DNA of 64,000 nucleotides from Actinomadura sp. NAK00032 (lineage in GTDB: Bacteria > Actinomycetota > Actinomycetes > Streptosporangiales > Streptosporangiaceae): positions 4,030,001 to 4,094,000 of the forward strand of contig NZ_CP054932.1 of the NCBI RefSeq assembly GCF_013364275.1. The letters are read 5' to 3'. Below are positions 45,271 through 53,076 of the stretch, one piece after another. A program made the position numbers and the translations under genes. The notes below the pieces were generated by a model. That model did not search any database and was not told the DNA's origin. It saw only the letters and a list, made by a program, of their open reading frames with translations. The stretch's first letter is position 1; each line of letters opens with the position of its first letter.

Positions 45271-45729
45271 ATGAGACAGGGCGTGCGGCTCGGGGTCGAT
45301 GTGGGGAGCGTGCGGGTGGGGGTCGCCAAGTGCGACCCCGGGGGAATCCTCGCCTCTCCGCTGGAGACCGTGAAGAGCGGGAAGGGCGACGTCGACCGGC
45401 TCGTGGCGCTCGCCGCCGAGTACGAGGCGATCGAGGTCGTCGTCGGCCTGCCGACGTCGCTGTCGGGCCGGGAGGGCCCGGCCGCCGCGTCGGCGCGCAG
45501 GTTCGCGTCGCGGCTCGCCGACCGGCTCCCCCCGGAGACGGTCCGGCTGCACGACGAGCGGCTCACCACCGTGACCGCCGAGAGCGGCCTGCGGGCCGGC
45601 GGCGTGCACGGCCAGGCGCGCCGCAAGGTCGTCGACCAGGCCGCCGCCGCGGTGCTGCTCCAGGCCGCGCTCGACGCGGAACGGTTGACGGGCAACCCCC
45701 CAGGGGAGATCGTCCGGGGGAGCTCATGA
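45271..45729 (+). CDS. ruvX: Holliday junction resolvase-like RuvX (YqgF)
   Basis: 152 residues from ATG 45271. RNase H-like fold: LGVDVGSVRVGVAKCDPGG contains the first catalytic Asp, EVVVGLPTSLSGREGPAA the middle strand, VRLHDERLTTVTAE the second acidic cluster, and KVVDQAAAAVLLQAALD the last. The family has been linked to pre-16S rRNA processing and to transcription-coupled roles. It overlaps mltG by ATGA and follows alaS by 40 bases. Confidence 0.92.
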   Translation: MRQGVRLGVDVGSVRVGVAKCDPGGILASPLETVKSGKGDVDRLVALAAEYEAIEVVVGLPTSLSGREGPAAASARRFASRLADRLPPETVRLHDERLTTVTAESGLRAGGVHGQARRKVVDQAAAAVLLQAALDAERLTGNPPGEIVRGSS

Positions 45730-46895
45730 ACGACTTGGACCTGTTCGAAGACCCGTACCGCGATCCGTACCGGGAGGGCCGGCCGCCTCAGCAGCGCGGC
45801 AGGCGCGACCAGCGGCGCGTCCGCAAGCGGCAGAAGCGGCGCCGCCGCAACGGCCGTGCCGCGGCCCTGTTCGCGATGGCGTTCCTGGTGGCGGTGTTCG
45901 GCACCGGCGGCGTCCTCGGGTACGCGTGGCTGGACAACAAGCAGCACCCGCCGGACTACGACGGCCAGGGCGCCGGCAAGGTCACGGTCCAGATCAAAGA
46001 GGGCGCCAGCGGCTCGCTGATCGGCGCGACGCTGGAGGAGCACCGCGTGGTCAAGAGCGCCCGCGCGTTCGTGAAGGTGTACACCAAGGAGAAGCGGGCC
46101 TCCAGCATCCAGCCGGGCTTCTACCAGATGCGGCTGAAGATGTCGTCGGCCGCGGCGATGTCGCTCCTGCTGAACCCGAAGTCGCGGGCCGGGAACCAGA
46201 TCACGATCCCGGAGGGCAAGCGGGCCGTCGAGACCTACGAGCTGCTGGCGAAGAAGACCGGCATCCCGGTCAAGGACTTCCAGCGGGCCGCGAAGAAGGG
46301 CAAGGAGCTCGGGCTCCCGTCGTACGCGAAGGGCAAGGTGGAGGGCTACCTGTTCCCGGGCCGCTACGACCTCGACCCGAACGGCTCGGCCGAGGGGATC
46401 CTCAAGCAGATGATCGCGCGCTTCAACGAGGAGGCGAGCAGCAGCGACCTCGTCGCCAAGGCCCGCGAGGCGAAGATGAACCCGGCGACGGTGATCACGC
46501 TCGCCAGCCTCGTCCAGGCCGAGGGCGGCAAGCCCAGCGACCTGCCCAAGATCGCCCAGGTGATCTACAACCGGGTGGAGAAGGGCATGAAGCTGCAGTT
46601 CGACACCACGGTGCTGTACGCGCTGAACGAGCGGCGGCTGACGGTCACCGAGAAGGACCTGCTGACCCCGTCGCCCTACAACACCTACCTGCACGCGGGC
46701 CTGCCGCCCGGCCCGATCTCCAACCCCGGGCCGGCGGCGATCGAGGCGGCGCTGAACCCCGAGGAGGGGACGTGGCTGTTCTTCATCGCCACCGACCCGA
46801 CCAACAAGATCACCAAGTTCGCCACCACGGAGGCGCAGCGGGTGAAGATCGAGGAGGAGTTCCGGGAGTGGCAGCGCAAGCACCCGGGGCAGTGA
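45726..46895 (+). CDS. mltG: Endolytic murein transglycosylase MltG
   Basis: 389 residues. A cytoplasmic tail with duplicated DPYRDPYREGR and a strongly basic run (KRQKRRRRNGR) is followed by one span (about 42-65) and a LysM-like subdomain (VQIKEGASGSLIGATLEE). The YceG catalytic domain has KVEGYLFPGRYDL, the catalytic Glu in LASLVQAEGGKPSDLPKIAQ, IYNRV and PYNTYLHAGLPPGPISNPG. It cuts nascent glycan strands at the membrane. It overlaps both ruvX and aroE. Confidence 0.94.
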   Translation: MNDLDLFEDPYRDPYREGRPPQQRGRRDQRRVRKRQKRRRRNGRAAALFAMAFLVAVFGTGGVLGYAWLDNKQHPPDYDGQGAGKVTVQIKEGASGSLIGATLEEHRVVKSARAFVKVYTKEKRASSIQPGFYQMRLKMSSAAAMSLLLNPKSRAGNQITIPEGKRAVETYELLAKKTGIPVKDFQRAAKKGKELGLPSYAKGKVEGYLFPGRYDLDPNGSAEGILKQMIARFNEEASSSDLVAKAREAKMNPATVITLASLVQAEGGKPSDLPKIAQVIYNRVEKGMKLQFDTTVLYALNERRLTVTEKDLLTPSPYNTYLHAGLPPGPISNPGPAAIEAALNPEEGTWLFFIATDPTNKITKFATTEAQRVKIEEEFREWQRKHPGQ

Positions 46896-47710
46896 CCCGC
46901 GCCGCGGTGCTGGGGTCGCCGGTCGCGCACTCGCTGTCGCCGGCGCTGCACCGCGCGGCGTACGCGGCGATGGGCCTGGACGGCTGGTCCTACGAGGCGG
47001 TCGAGTGCGGCGAGGACGGCCTCGCCGCACTGCTGGACGGCCTCGGCCCCGAATGGGCGGGCCTGTCGCTGACCATGCCGCTCAAGCGGGTCGCCCTCGA
47101 CCTCGCCGACACGGTGTCCGACCTCGCGGCGCGGGTCGGCGGCGCGAACACGCTCGTCCTGCGGGACGGTCGGCGGCACGCCGACAACACCGACGTGCAC
47201 GGCATCGAGACCGCGCTGGCCGAGGCGGGCGTGAAGGCCCCGCCGTCGGCGCTGGTGCTGGGCGGCGGCGCGACCGCGGCGTCCGCGCTGGCCGCGCTCG
47301 CCCGGCTCGGCACGGCGGAGGCGGTGCTCGCCGCGCGGACCCCCGAGCGCGCCGCCGGCGCCGCCGCGGTGGGGGAGCGGTCCGGCCTCGCGGTCCGGGT
47401 CGTGCCGCTGGACCGGGTCGCCGCGCACCTGCCGGCCGACCTGGTGGTGTCGACGCTGCCGGGGCGCGCCGCCGACGCGCTCGCCGAGCCGGTCGCCGGG
47501 TCGTGCGCGGCGCTGTTCGACGTGGTGTACGCGCCGTGGCCCACGGCGCTGGCGGCGGCGGTGGAGCGGGCCGGCGGGACGGTCGTGGGCGGCTTCGCGA
47601 TGCTGCTGCACCAGGCCGTCCGGCAGGTGGAGCTGATGACGGGCCGCGCGGACGTCCCGGTGGCGGCGATGCGCGCCGCCGGGGAGGCCGAGCTGGCCCG
47701 CCGCGCCTGA
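46892..47710 (+). CDS. aroE: Shikimate dehydrogenase
   Basis: 272 residues from GTG 46892 (GTGA overlap with mltG). Shikimate-site residues are in LGSPVAHSLSPALHRAAY (Ser pair), SLTMPLKRVALD (catalytic Lys) and DNTDVHGIETAL (catalytic Asp). The NADP-binding loop is VLGGGATAASALAAL with the AARTPERA ending. It reduces 3-dehydroshikimate to shikimate. Other aro genes often found next to it are not present here; a convergent gene of different type follows. Confidence 0.92.
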   Translation: MTRAAVLGSPVAHSLSPALHRAAYAAMGLDGWSYEAVECGEDGLAALLDGLGPEWAGLSLTMPLKRVALDLADTVSDLAARVGGANTLVLRDGRRHADNTDVHGIETALAEAGVKAPPSALVLGGGATAASALAALARLGTAEAVLAARTPERAAGAAAVGERSGLAVRVVPLDRVAAHLPADLVVSTLPGRAADALAEPVAGSCAALFDVVYAPWPTALAAAVERAGGTVVGGFAMLLHQAVRQVELMTGRADVPVAAMRAAGEAELARRA

Positions 47711-47736
47711 CGCCACCGCCGCGCCCGACACACCGG

Positions 47737-49104
47737 TCACGGCGGTGCGGGCGGCGGGCCGCGCGGGGTGCGGCGCCGCTTCACCGACTCGTCGACGCCG
47801 GTGAGGATGACCGGCAGGATCACGCTCAGCCAGAAGTCCTTCCAGGCCCACAGGCCCGCGGCGACGCCGAGCGCGCTGGCCGCGCACACGAGGCTCAGCA
47901 GGAACGCCGCCCAGTGCCGCCGGGCGAGGCCCACCGGGTCGACGAGCCGGCGCCGCGGCAGCAGCTCGGCCAGCGCCCGCTCCCGCGCGTGCGACCGCTT
48001 CACGACGGTCGCGTCCGGCAGCCAGTGCAGGACGTCGGCGGCCCCCGCGAGCGGGACGCGGCGCAGCGCGATCAGCGTCTCCAGCCGCCACCACAGCGTC
48101 CACAGCGACGTGCGCCCGCCGCCCGGCCGGCCGTTCCAGCGCGGGTCGGCGAACTCGCTGCGCGTGAGCGTCCGGAACGCCCGCGCGACGACGGGCCCGT
48201 GCGGGCCCCGCGGGTCCTTCAGCAGCGCGGTCAGCGCGATGGGCAGCCCGTAGTGCCACAGGGCCAGCCGCCAGACCGGTTCGGGGTCCGCGCCGGGCTC
48301 GGCGGCGCCGGCGCCGTGCGGGGAGACGTCGTAGGTCTCGATCCAGGTGTGGTCGTCCTCGGGGTCGAGGTGCTCCAGCAGCCAGTCGTAGGCGTCCAGC
48401 AGCCGCTCGGTCCGCAGCTCCGGGCGCGCCTCGGCCAGGGTCACCAGCGCGAACGCGGTGTGGGTGACGGTGGGCGGGGACTCGGGGGTCGGGCCCCAGC
48501 CGGGGCGGTGCGCGGTCCGGTCGGCGGTCAGCCACTCCACGCCCCGGTCGACCGCCGGGTCGTAGGGGTTGAGCTGGCTGAGCGCGCGCAGCGCCAGGCA
48601 GGTCAGCCACACCCGCGACGGGCAGCCGCCCAGCGAGCCCCAGCCGCCGTCGGGGTTCTGGTTGCGCAGCAGCCACCGGTAGGCGCGCCGGGTGTCGGGG
48701 GCGTCCTCGCGCAGGTCGCAGCGGGCGCGGGCGAGGAACCGGGCGATCCAGCCGGTCGCCTCCACCACCGGCATGCCGAGGCTGGTCTTGGTGGCCCACC
48801 CGCCGTCGCGCAGCGCGTCGCCGGAGCGGGTCTGCCGGGCGGCGAGGAAGGCCAGCCCGGCGTCGAAGTGCTCGAAGGGGCGGCCCGCCTCGGTGAACGC
48901 CAGCAGCCCGAGCGCCGTCGCGGTGGTGCCGGGCTCGGGCCGCGCCAGCTCGTGGTACCAGCCGCCGCCGGAGCCGAGCGCGGGCGCGTAGGTGTCGCGC
49001 AGGACGTCGAGCGACTCGTTCAGCCGGGTCTCGAGGACGGCCATGTCGATGGCGGGGACGTCGGCGCGGGGTGCCGGCCGGAAAGGCGGAGGTGTCTGGT
49101 TCAC
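47737..49104 (-). CDS. Prenyltransferase/squalene-cyclase-repeat (alpha/alpha toroid) membrane protein
   Basis: 455 residues from GTG 49104; ATG 49044 would give 435. Neither start has a clear ribosome site. The first ~300 residues show repeated helical pairs with QW-like motifs (LLRNQNPDGGWGSLGG, DGGWATKTSLGMPVVEATGW, GVEWLTADRTAHRPGWGP), the alpha/alpha toroid of terpene cyclases and prenyltransferases. The DxDD motif of squalene-hopene or class II diterpene cyclases is absent, so catalysis is doubtful. A C-terminal segment has two hydrophobic stretches (FLLSLVCAASALGVAAGLW and FWLSVILPVIL) and ends in Arg/Pro. Convergent with aroE. Confidence 0.7.
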   Translation of the reverse strand: MNQTPPPFRPAPRADVPAIDMAVLETRLNESLDVLRDTYAPALGSGGGWYHELARPEPGTTATALGLLAFTEAGRPFEHFDAGLAFLAARQTRSGDALRDGGWATKTSLGMPVVEATGWIARFLARARCDLREDAPDTRRAYRWLLRNQNPDGGWGSLGGCPSRVWLTCLALRALSQLNPYDPAVDRGVEWLTADRTAHRPGWGPTPESPPTVTHTAFALVTLAEARPELRTERLLDAYDWLLEHLDPEDDHTWIETYDVSPHGAGAAEPGADPEPVWRLALWHYGLPIALTALLKDPRGPHGPVVARAFRTLTRSEFADPRWNGRPGGGRTSLWTLWWRLETLIALRRVPLAGAADVLHWLPDATVVKRSHARERALAELLPRRRLVDPVGLARRHWAAFLLSLVCAASALGVAAGLWAWKDFWLSVILPVILTGVDESVKRRRTPRGPPPAPP

Positions 49105-49160
49105 TCTGGTTCGATGTAGTTTGTTGTTCTTTTTCCTTTTTGTTCCCGTGAGGGCAGACT
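49105..49160. promoter_or_regulatory. AT-rich promoter island between divergent toroid and HIT-like genes
   Basis: A T-rich stretch on the plus strand (TTTGTTGTTCTTTTTCC at 49120-49136) stands out in otherwise ~75% GC sequence. On the minus strand TACATC (49115-49120) could be a -10 for the toroid gene, placing the transcript start close to its GTG. It probably holds both divergent promoters. Confidence 0.4.
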
Positions 49161-49272
49161 TTGTACCCCGCGGGTGCCATGTATGTAGCCGCGGCCGCAC
49201 AGATCGCCGGGGCCGGCCGGCGGGCACGCTGGAGGGGAGCGATGCCCCCGTCCCCCTGGCGCTGGAGGAGGC

Positions 49273-49992
49273 TTGGCCGAGCCGACGGCGTGGCGCGAGC
49301 CGGGTCACGACTGCGTCCTGTGCCCGCCCCTGCGGTTCCGCTTCAACGGCATGGCCGGCCTGCCGGGCGAGACCGGCGTGATCGCCCGCGACCGCGACTT
49401 CCTGCTCATCCCGGACGTGGCTCCCCTCGTCGAGGGCCACGTCCTGCTGGTGACCCGCGACCACCACGCCTGCGCGGGGGAGTTCGGCCCGCGGATGTGG
49501 GCGCGGGCGCTGCGGTGGCGCGACCGCGTCGCCGGGCTGTACCGCGCCGCCTACGGGAGCGGTGAGCTGCTGCTGTTCGAGCACGGGCCCGCGACCCCGC
49601 AGGGCGGCGGCGCGTGCATCGACCACGCGCACTGGCACCTGCTGCCGGGCACGCCCGGCGTCCGCGCCGTGGTCGAGGGGTGGGGACGCCCCGGGACGCC
49701 CGCCGGCCGCGCCGCCCTGCGGGACCGCCTCCGCGCCGGCCGCTCCTACCTGCTGATCGAAGAGGCCGGCGCCATGACCGTCCACCCGGGGGACGGCGCC
49801 GAGAGCCAGCTCCTGCGACGGGCCGCGGCGGTCGCCCTCACGGCCGCCGGGGCGGGTGAGGCATGGCGCTGGCAGGAGACGTTCGGCCTCCCCGCGAGCA
49901 GGCGGCGCTTCCTACGCACTCTCACCGCGCTGCGCGCCGCCCGCGCGGGGCTCCCGCCGGGCGATGGTCAGCCGTCCGAGAGCCACCAGTAG
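49273..49992 (+). CDS. HIT-like (histidine triad) protein
   Basis: 239 residues from TTG 49273 (GGAGGAG at 49264-49270). An N-terminal CVLCPPLRFRFNG could bind zinc, as in Ap4A hydrolases. VEGHVLLVTRDHHACAG precedes the HIT strand, and the triad reads CIDHAHWHLLPGTPG. The C-terminal part has SYLLIEEAGAMTVHPG and a helical end. Probable nucleotide hydrolase or transferase of unknown substrate. It ends inside the convergent PfkB gene (25-bp overlap). Confidence 0.75.
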   Translation: MAEPTAWREPGHDCVLCPPLRFRFNGMAGLPGETGVIARDRDFLLIPDVAPLVEGHVLLVTRDHHACAGEFGPRMWARALRWRDRVAGLYRAAYGSGELLLFEHGPATPQGGGACIDHAHWHLLPGTPGVRAVVEGWGRPGTPAGRAALRDRLRAGRSYLLIEEAGAMTVHPGDGAESQLLRRAAAVALTAAGAGEAWRWQETFGLPASRRRFLRTLTALRAARAGLPPGDGQPSESHQ

Positions 49993-50906
49993 AGCTCGCA
50001 CGCGGCCAGCCGGTCACCGAAACCCGCGCGCTCCACACCGTCCCCGTAGCCGGTCGGGTACTCCATCAGCAGCCGCCCCCGTTGGTAGGCGAGCACCCGC
50101 TCCAGGGACGTCGGGCCGAACCGCAGCAGCCACAGCGGGCGGCCCGGCACGGCGCCGTCCAGCACCGGCAGCAGCCCGCGCGGCGCCTCCCCGCCGGCCG
50201 GCGGCGGCCGCCCGAGCAGGCGCGCCAGCGTGTGCGCCTCGGAGAAGACCAGGCCGGCGCGGGCCAGCGCCGGCAGCACGTCCGCCGCCGGCAGGCGCGC
50301 GTCGATGTCGTGCGGGACGAGGTCGAAGGCGACCCGCGTCCCCGCAGCGGCCGCGATGCGCGCCGCCTCCTCCAGCGCCGCCCGCGACACCGGGGACAGC
50401 ACCGAGTACCCGTCGAGGGCCAGCACGTCCGCGTCCGCGATCGCGGGGGCCGCCGCCGCGACCTCCGCCGCGGTGAGGCGGCGGCCGGGCGGCTCGTCCT
50501 GGACGACCAGCAGCCGCACCCCCGGCCCGGCGCCGCGCGGGCGGTCGCGCAGCATCACCGACACGCCGTTCGGCGCGCCCTCCTCGACCGCGAGGTGGTC
50601 GGCCGCGCCGATGCGCCGCAGCTCCCGCCGGATGACCGGGGTGTACGCGTCGTCCCCGACCTTCGCCAGCACCCCCACCCGGCGGAAGCGGCGGGCCGCG
50701 CACCGGGCCAGGTTGACCGCCGTCCCCGCGACCACCGCGCGCGCCGGGGCGTAGCACAGCCGGTCGGCCCGCAGGTCGGCGAACCGCGCGTCCGGCAGCG
50801 ACGCGCGGACCTCGATCCCCGCGTCGCCGATCACGAGCAGCCCGAACCGGCGCTCGGCCGCGCCGTCCAGGCCCGGCCACTCGGCGGGCGAACGCGGCGG
50901 CACCAC
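49968..50906 (-). CDS. PfkB-family carbohydrate/nucleoside kinase
   Basis: 312 residues. A ribokinase-like fold: VIGDAGIEVRASLPD at the N-terminus, VAGTAVNLARCAARRFRRVG (the GGxxxN-type sugar loop, here GT), VGVLAKVGDDAYTPVIRREL. Near the C-terminus the anion-hole motif appears as RAGFGDRLAACEL, where the usual GAGD is GFGD with the catalytic Asp kept. Substrate unknown. It starts 7 bases after the Nudix stop, forming a Nudix-PfkB operon. Confidence 0.78.
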   Translation of the reverse strand: MVPPRSPAEWPGLDGAAERRFGLLVIGDAGIEVRASLPDARFADLRADRLCYAPARAVVAGTAVNLARCAARRFRRVGVLAKVGDDAYTPVIRRELRRIGAADHLAVEEGAPNGVSVMLRDRPRGAGPGVRLLVVQDEPPGRRLTAAEVAAAAPAIADADVLALDGYSVLSPVSRAALEEAARIAAAAGTRVAFDLVPHDIDARLPAADVLPALARAGLVFSEAHTLARLLGRPPPAGGEAPRGLLPVLDGAVPGRPLWLLRFGPTSLERVLAYQRGRLLMEYPTGYGDGVERAGFGDRLAACELYWWLSDG

Positions 50907-50913
50907 GCCGCCG

Positions 50914-51408
50914 TCAGCGGGCCGCCGCCAGGAACGCCCGCATCACCGGGCGCAGGCTCGGGATGAGGTCGTACCCGCCGATCTCCGCCAGGGGCACCCA
51001 GGCGCAGCCGTCCAGGTGGTCGCCCGCGTCCTGGTTGCCGAGGGTCGCGTCCAGCGTCACCGGCCGGCAGCGGCGCGCCGCCGCGACGACCCGCACCCGC
51101 GCGCCGCGCGGCCCGCCGCGGTCGGGCATGAACCACTGCCACAGATGGAACGGCGGCCCCGGGTCGATCTTGAGGCCGACCTCCTCCCAGACCTCGCGCC
51201 GGATGTGGTCGTCGAGATCGAGGTCGGCGGCCACCTCCAGGCGCCCGCCGGGCACCTCCCAGCGGCCCGGCTGGAACGGGTCGGACGCGGACTTGCGGAC
51301 CAGCAGCAGCCGCCCGCCGGACACGATGAACGCCTTCTGCGCGAACTGCAGCGCGACCGGCGCCAGCGCGGCGAGGGGGCCGGCGGAGCCGGCGTCGACC
51401 GGGGGCAT
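50914..51408 (-). CDS. Nudix hydrolase
   Basis: 164 residues from ATG 51408 (GGGAGG upstream). A Nudix fold: AFIVSGGRLLLVRKS, WEVPGGRLE, then the helix HIRREVWEEVGLKID with the metal-binding REVWEE core. The spacing between GG and RE is two residues longer than in the canonical box and the first conserved Glu is not in its usual place, so metal binding may differ. It hydrolyses nucleoside diphosphates linked to X; substrate unknown. First gene of the Nudix-PfkB operon. Confidence 0.85.
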   Translation of the reverse strand: MPPVDAGSAGPLAALAPVALQFAQKAFIVSGGRLLLVRKSASDPFQPGRWEVPGGRLEVAADLDLDDHIRREVWEEVGLKIDPGPPFHLWQWFMPDRGGPRGARVRVVAAARRCRPVTLDATLGNQDAGDHLDGCAWVPLAEIGGYDLIPSLRPVMRAFLAAAR

Positions 51409-51728
51409 CGCGGGAACAACCTCCCTGGTGCCGGCCCCACGGGGCCGTCTCCGCTCCACCGTAACAACGACCGCCCCGCGCGCCGAGACGCCCGCCGGGC
51501 CACAACACCCTCACCTCCCCGCCCGTCCCCACCGCCCGGAGCCGCGCGCGGAACCCGCGCCCGCGGCGGGGATCCGCCGGGGAATGGCGGGCGCCTCGGT
51601 GCTGTTGTGGAGGGTGGCGTACCTCACCGAGGCGTACTCGCCGAGGGGGTCCGAACCCGCCGGGGCGGCGGAGGCGGAAACGCCGCCGGGAGCGGGCACG
51701 GCTTGCTCCGGGCGGCCCCCGGAGGTGG
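51409..51728. other. Intergenic region upstream of Nudix (-) and the infC leader (+)
   Basis: About 320 bp. It must contain the promoter for the Nudix-PfkB operon. Both strands have long open frames here (a minus-strand 99-codon frame at 51511-51810 and a plus-strand frame from ATG 51585 to 51814), but neither has a clear ribosome site or a recognisable product, so I do not call a gene. Confidence 0.4.
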
Positions 51729-51734
51729 TATTCT
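51729..51734 (+). promoter_or_regulatory. -10 element (TATTCT) for the infC leader transcript
   Basis: TATTCT fits a strong actinobacterial -10. TTGCTC at 51703-51708 is a possible -35 but is 20 bp away. Transcription from about 51741 would give a 5' leader of roughly 345 bases before infC. Confidence 0.4.
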
Positions 51735-51740
51735 TGGTGG

Positions 51741-52085
51741 TCGACCGGCCCAGTGCGCGCGATCCGAGTGATGGCGCGCGCCGGGCGCTCAAGCGGAGGC
51801 CACCTCCCACCTGACCGGCCGAGGCCGCGGACCGTGCTCGCCGCCCACCTGGGCGGCTTCGCCGGAGCCCGCGGTATCCGTCTGGGACACCCCAGACCCC
51901 AAGGCCGGTGGGTCCTCGGTCCGGCGAACGGGCACCGCGTGCCCGTCGCGCCGTCGTCCCTGGACGGTTCGTCCTGCCAGGGAGACCGAAGGTGGCCCCG
52001 TGCGTGAGTCGTGCGGGGCTTTTCTCGTGGAAGCCTCGGGGTACGACCGGTCCAACGAACTTGAGAACGGCCCCAAGGAGGTCCC
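51741..52085 (+). ncRNA. Long structured 5' leader of infC-rpmI-rplT
   Basis: The leader contains several stems, for example GTCTGGG-ACAC-CCCAGAC near 51881-51898, and a terminator hairpin (51995-52019) 67 bases before the infC start. Leaders of infC-rpmI-rplT operons in other bacteria are bound by L20 or regulated by premature termination. By position this one is a candidate for the same kind of control. No match to a named motif could be checked. Confidence 0.45.
51995..52023 (+). terminator. Attenuator-like intrinsic terminator in the infC leader
   Basis: GCCCCGTGCG (51995-52004) pairs with CGTGCGGGGC (52010-52019) using two G-U pairs, with a 5-base loop, followed by TTTTCTC. It is the only terminator in the window with a real T-run and lies inside a leader rather than after a gene. 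Confidence 0.6.
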
Positions 52086-52631
52086 ATCAGCGCCGAACCG
52101 CGTATCAACGACCGCATTCGCGTGCCCGAGGTCCGGCTCGTCGGCCCGAACGGCGAACAGGTGGGCATCGTGCCCATCGCCAAGGCCCTTGAACTCGCGC
52201 GTGAGTCGGACCTCGACCTCGTCGAGGTGGCGCCCACCGCGCGTCCGCCCGTCGCGAAGCTCATGGACTACGGCAAGTTCAAGTACGAGTCCGCGATGAA
52301 GGCGCGTGAGGCGCGGAAGAACCAGGCGCACACGGTCATCAAGGAGATCAAGCTCCGCCCGAAGATCGACCCGCACGACTACGAGACCAAGAAGGGTCAC
52401 GTGGTGCGGTTCCTGAAGGCCGGGGACAAGGTGAAGGTCACGATCATGTTCCGTGGTCGTGAGCAGTCCCGCCCCGAGCTCGGGTACCGGCTCCTGCAGC
52501 GGCTCGCCGACGACGTCGAGGAACTCGGCTTCGTCGAGTCGCGGCCCAAGCAGGACGGCCGGAATATGATCATGGTGATCGGTCCGCACAAGAAGAAGGC
52601 GGCCCGCGGGCAGGAGACCGAGACCGCCTGA
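52086..52631 (+). CDS. infC: Translation initiation factor IF-3 (AUC start codon)
   Basis: 181 residues from ATC 52086, four bases after a perfect AAGGAGG. An in-frame TGA at 52062 and the lack of any ATG, GTG, TTG or CTG between it and the conserved N-domain leave only ATC/ATT codons; a GTG at 52122 would delete part of the INDRIRVPEVRLVG domain. The N-domain (to about 75) includes LDLVEVAPTARPPVAKLMDY, a basic linker follows, and the C-domain has IDPHDYETKKGHVVRFL and FRGREQSRPELGYRLL. IF-3 binds 30S and rejects non-AUG starts, so a rare start codon gives autoregulation as with AUU in E. coli. Confidence 0.93.
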   Translation: MSAEPRINDRIRVPEVRLVGPNGEQVGIVPIAKALELARESDLDLVEVAPTARPPVAKLMDYGKFKYESAMKAREARKNQAHTVIKEIKLRPKIDPHDYETKKGHVVRFLKAGDKVKVTIMFRGREQSRPELGYRLLQRLADDVEELGFVESRPKQDGRNMIMVIGPHKKKAARGQETETA

Positions 52632-52811
52632 CGGCCGCCCGGGACCGGCCTCGCGGCGGCCCCGACACCGCGACCTCGCGGCTGAGCGGGGTCGCGGCGC
52701 ACGTACATTGAAGCCTGACCCGGCGCCCCACGGAGCCCCGTGCGGTGCGCCGATCAGGCGCGCCCCCGTGCGGGAGCACGGGGGCCGGGAAAGAGGGAGA
52801 CGACGGCGACC

Positions 52812-53006
52812 ATGCCGAAGACGAAGACCCACAGCGGTGCCAAGAAGCGCTTCAAGCTGACCGGCTCCGGCAAGGTGATGCGCCGCCGCGCCAACAAGAA
52901 CCACCTGCTCGAGCACAAGCCCACCAAGCGGACGCGCCGCCTGTCCGGCCCGGCCGTGGTGGCCGACGCCGACGCCAAGAACATCAAGAAGCTGCTGCGC
53001 AAGTAG
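52812..53006 (+). CDS. rpmI: 50S ribosomal protein L35
   Basis: 64 residues from ATG 52812. The standard L35 sequence starts MPKTKTHSGAKKRFKLTGSG, with RRANKNHLLEHKPTKRTRRL, and ends with the NIKKLLRK helix. It binds 23S rRNA. It lies between infC (180 bp upstream) and rplT, the universal infC-rpmI-rplT order. Confidence 0.97.
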   Translation: MPKTKTHSGAKKRFKLTGSGKVMRRRANKNHLLEHKPTKRTRRLSGPAVVADADAKNIKKLLRK

Positions 53007-53076
53007 CACTCGACCAGGAACATCAGCGACCGGCCGAGGCCGAACACGGCCCGGCCCCCCACGAAGGAGTCAGCAC

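Noticed and set aside
47714..47747. CACCGCCG/CGGCGGTG hairpin between aroE and the toroid gene as a terminator
   Set aside because: Only 8 bp with an 18-base loop and overlapping the toroid coding end; not convincing although the genes are convergent.
51511..51814. Small genes in the Nudix-infC gap (minus 51511-51810 or plus 51585-51814)
   Set aside because: Both strands are open, with no clear ribosome site and no recognisable domain; the plus frame runs into the infC leader and its -10 box.
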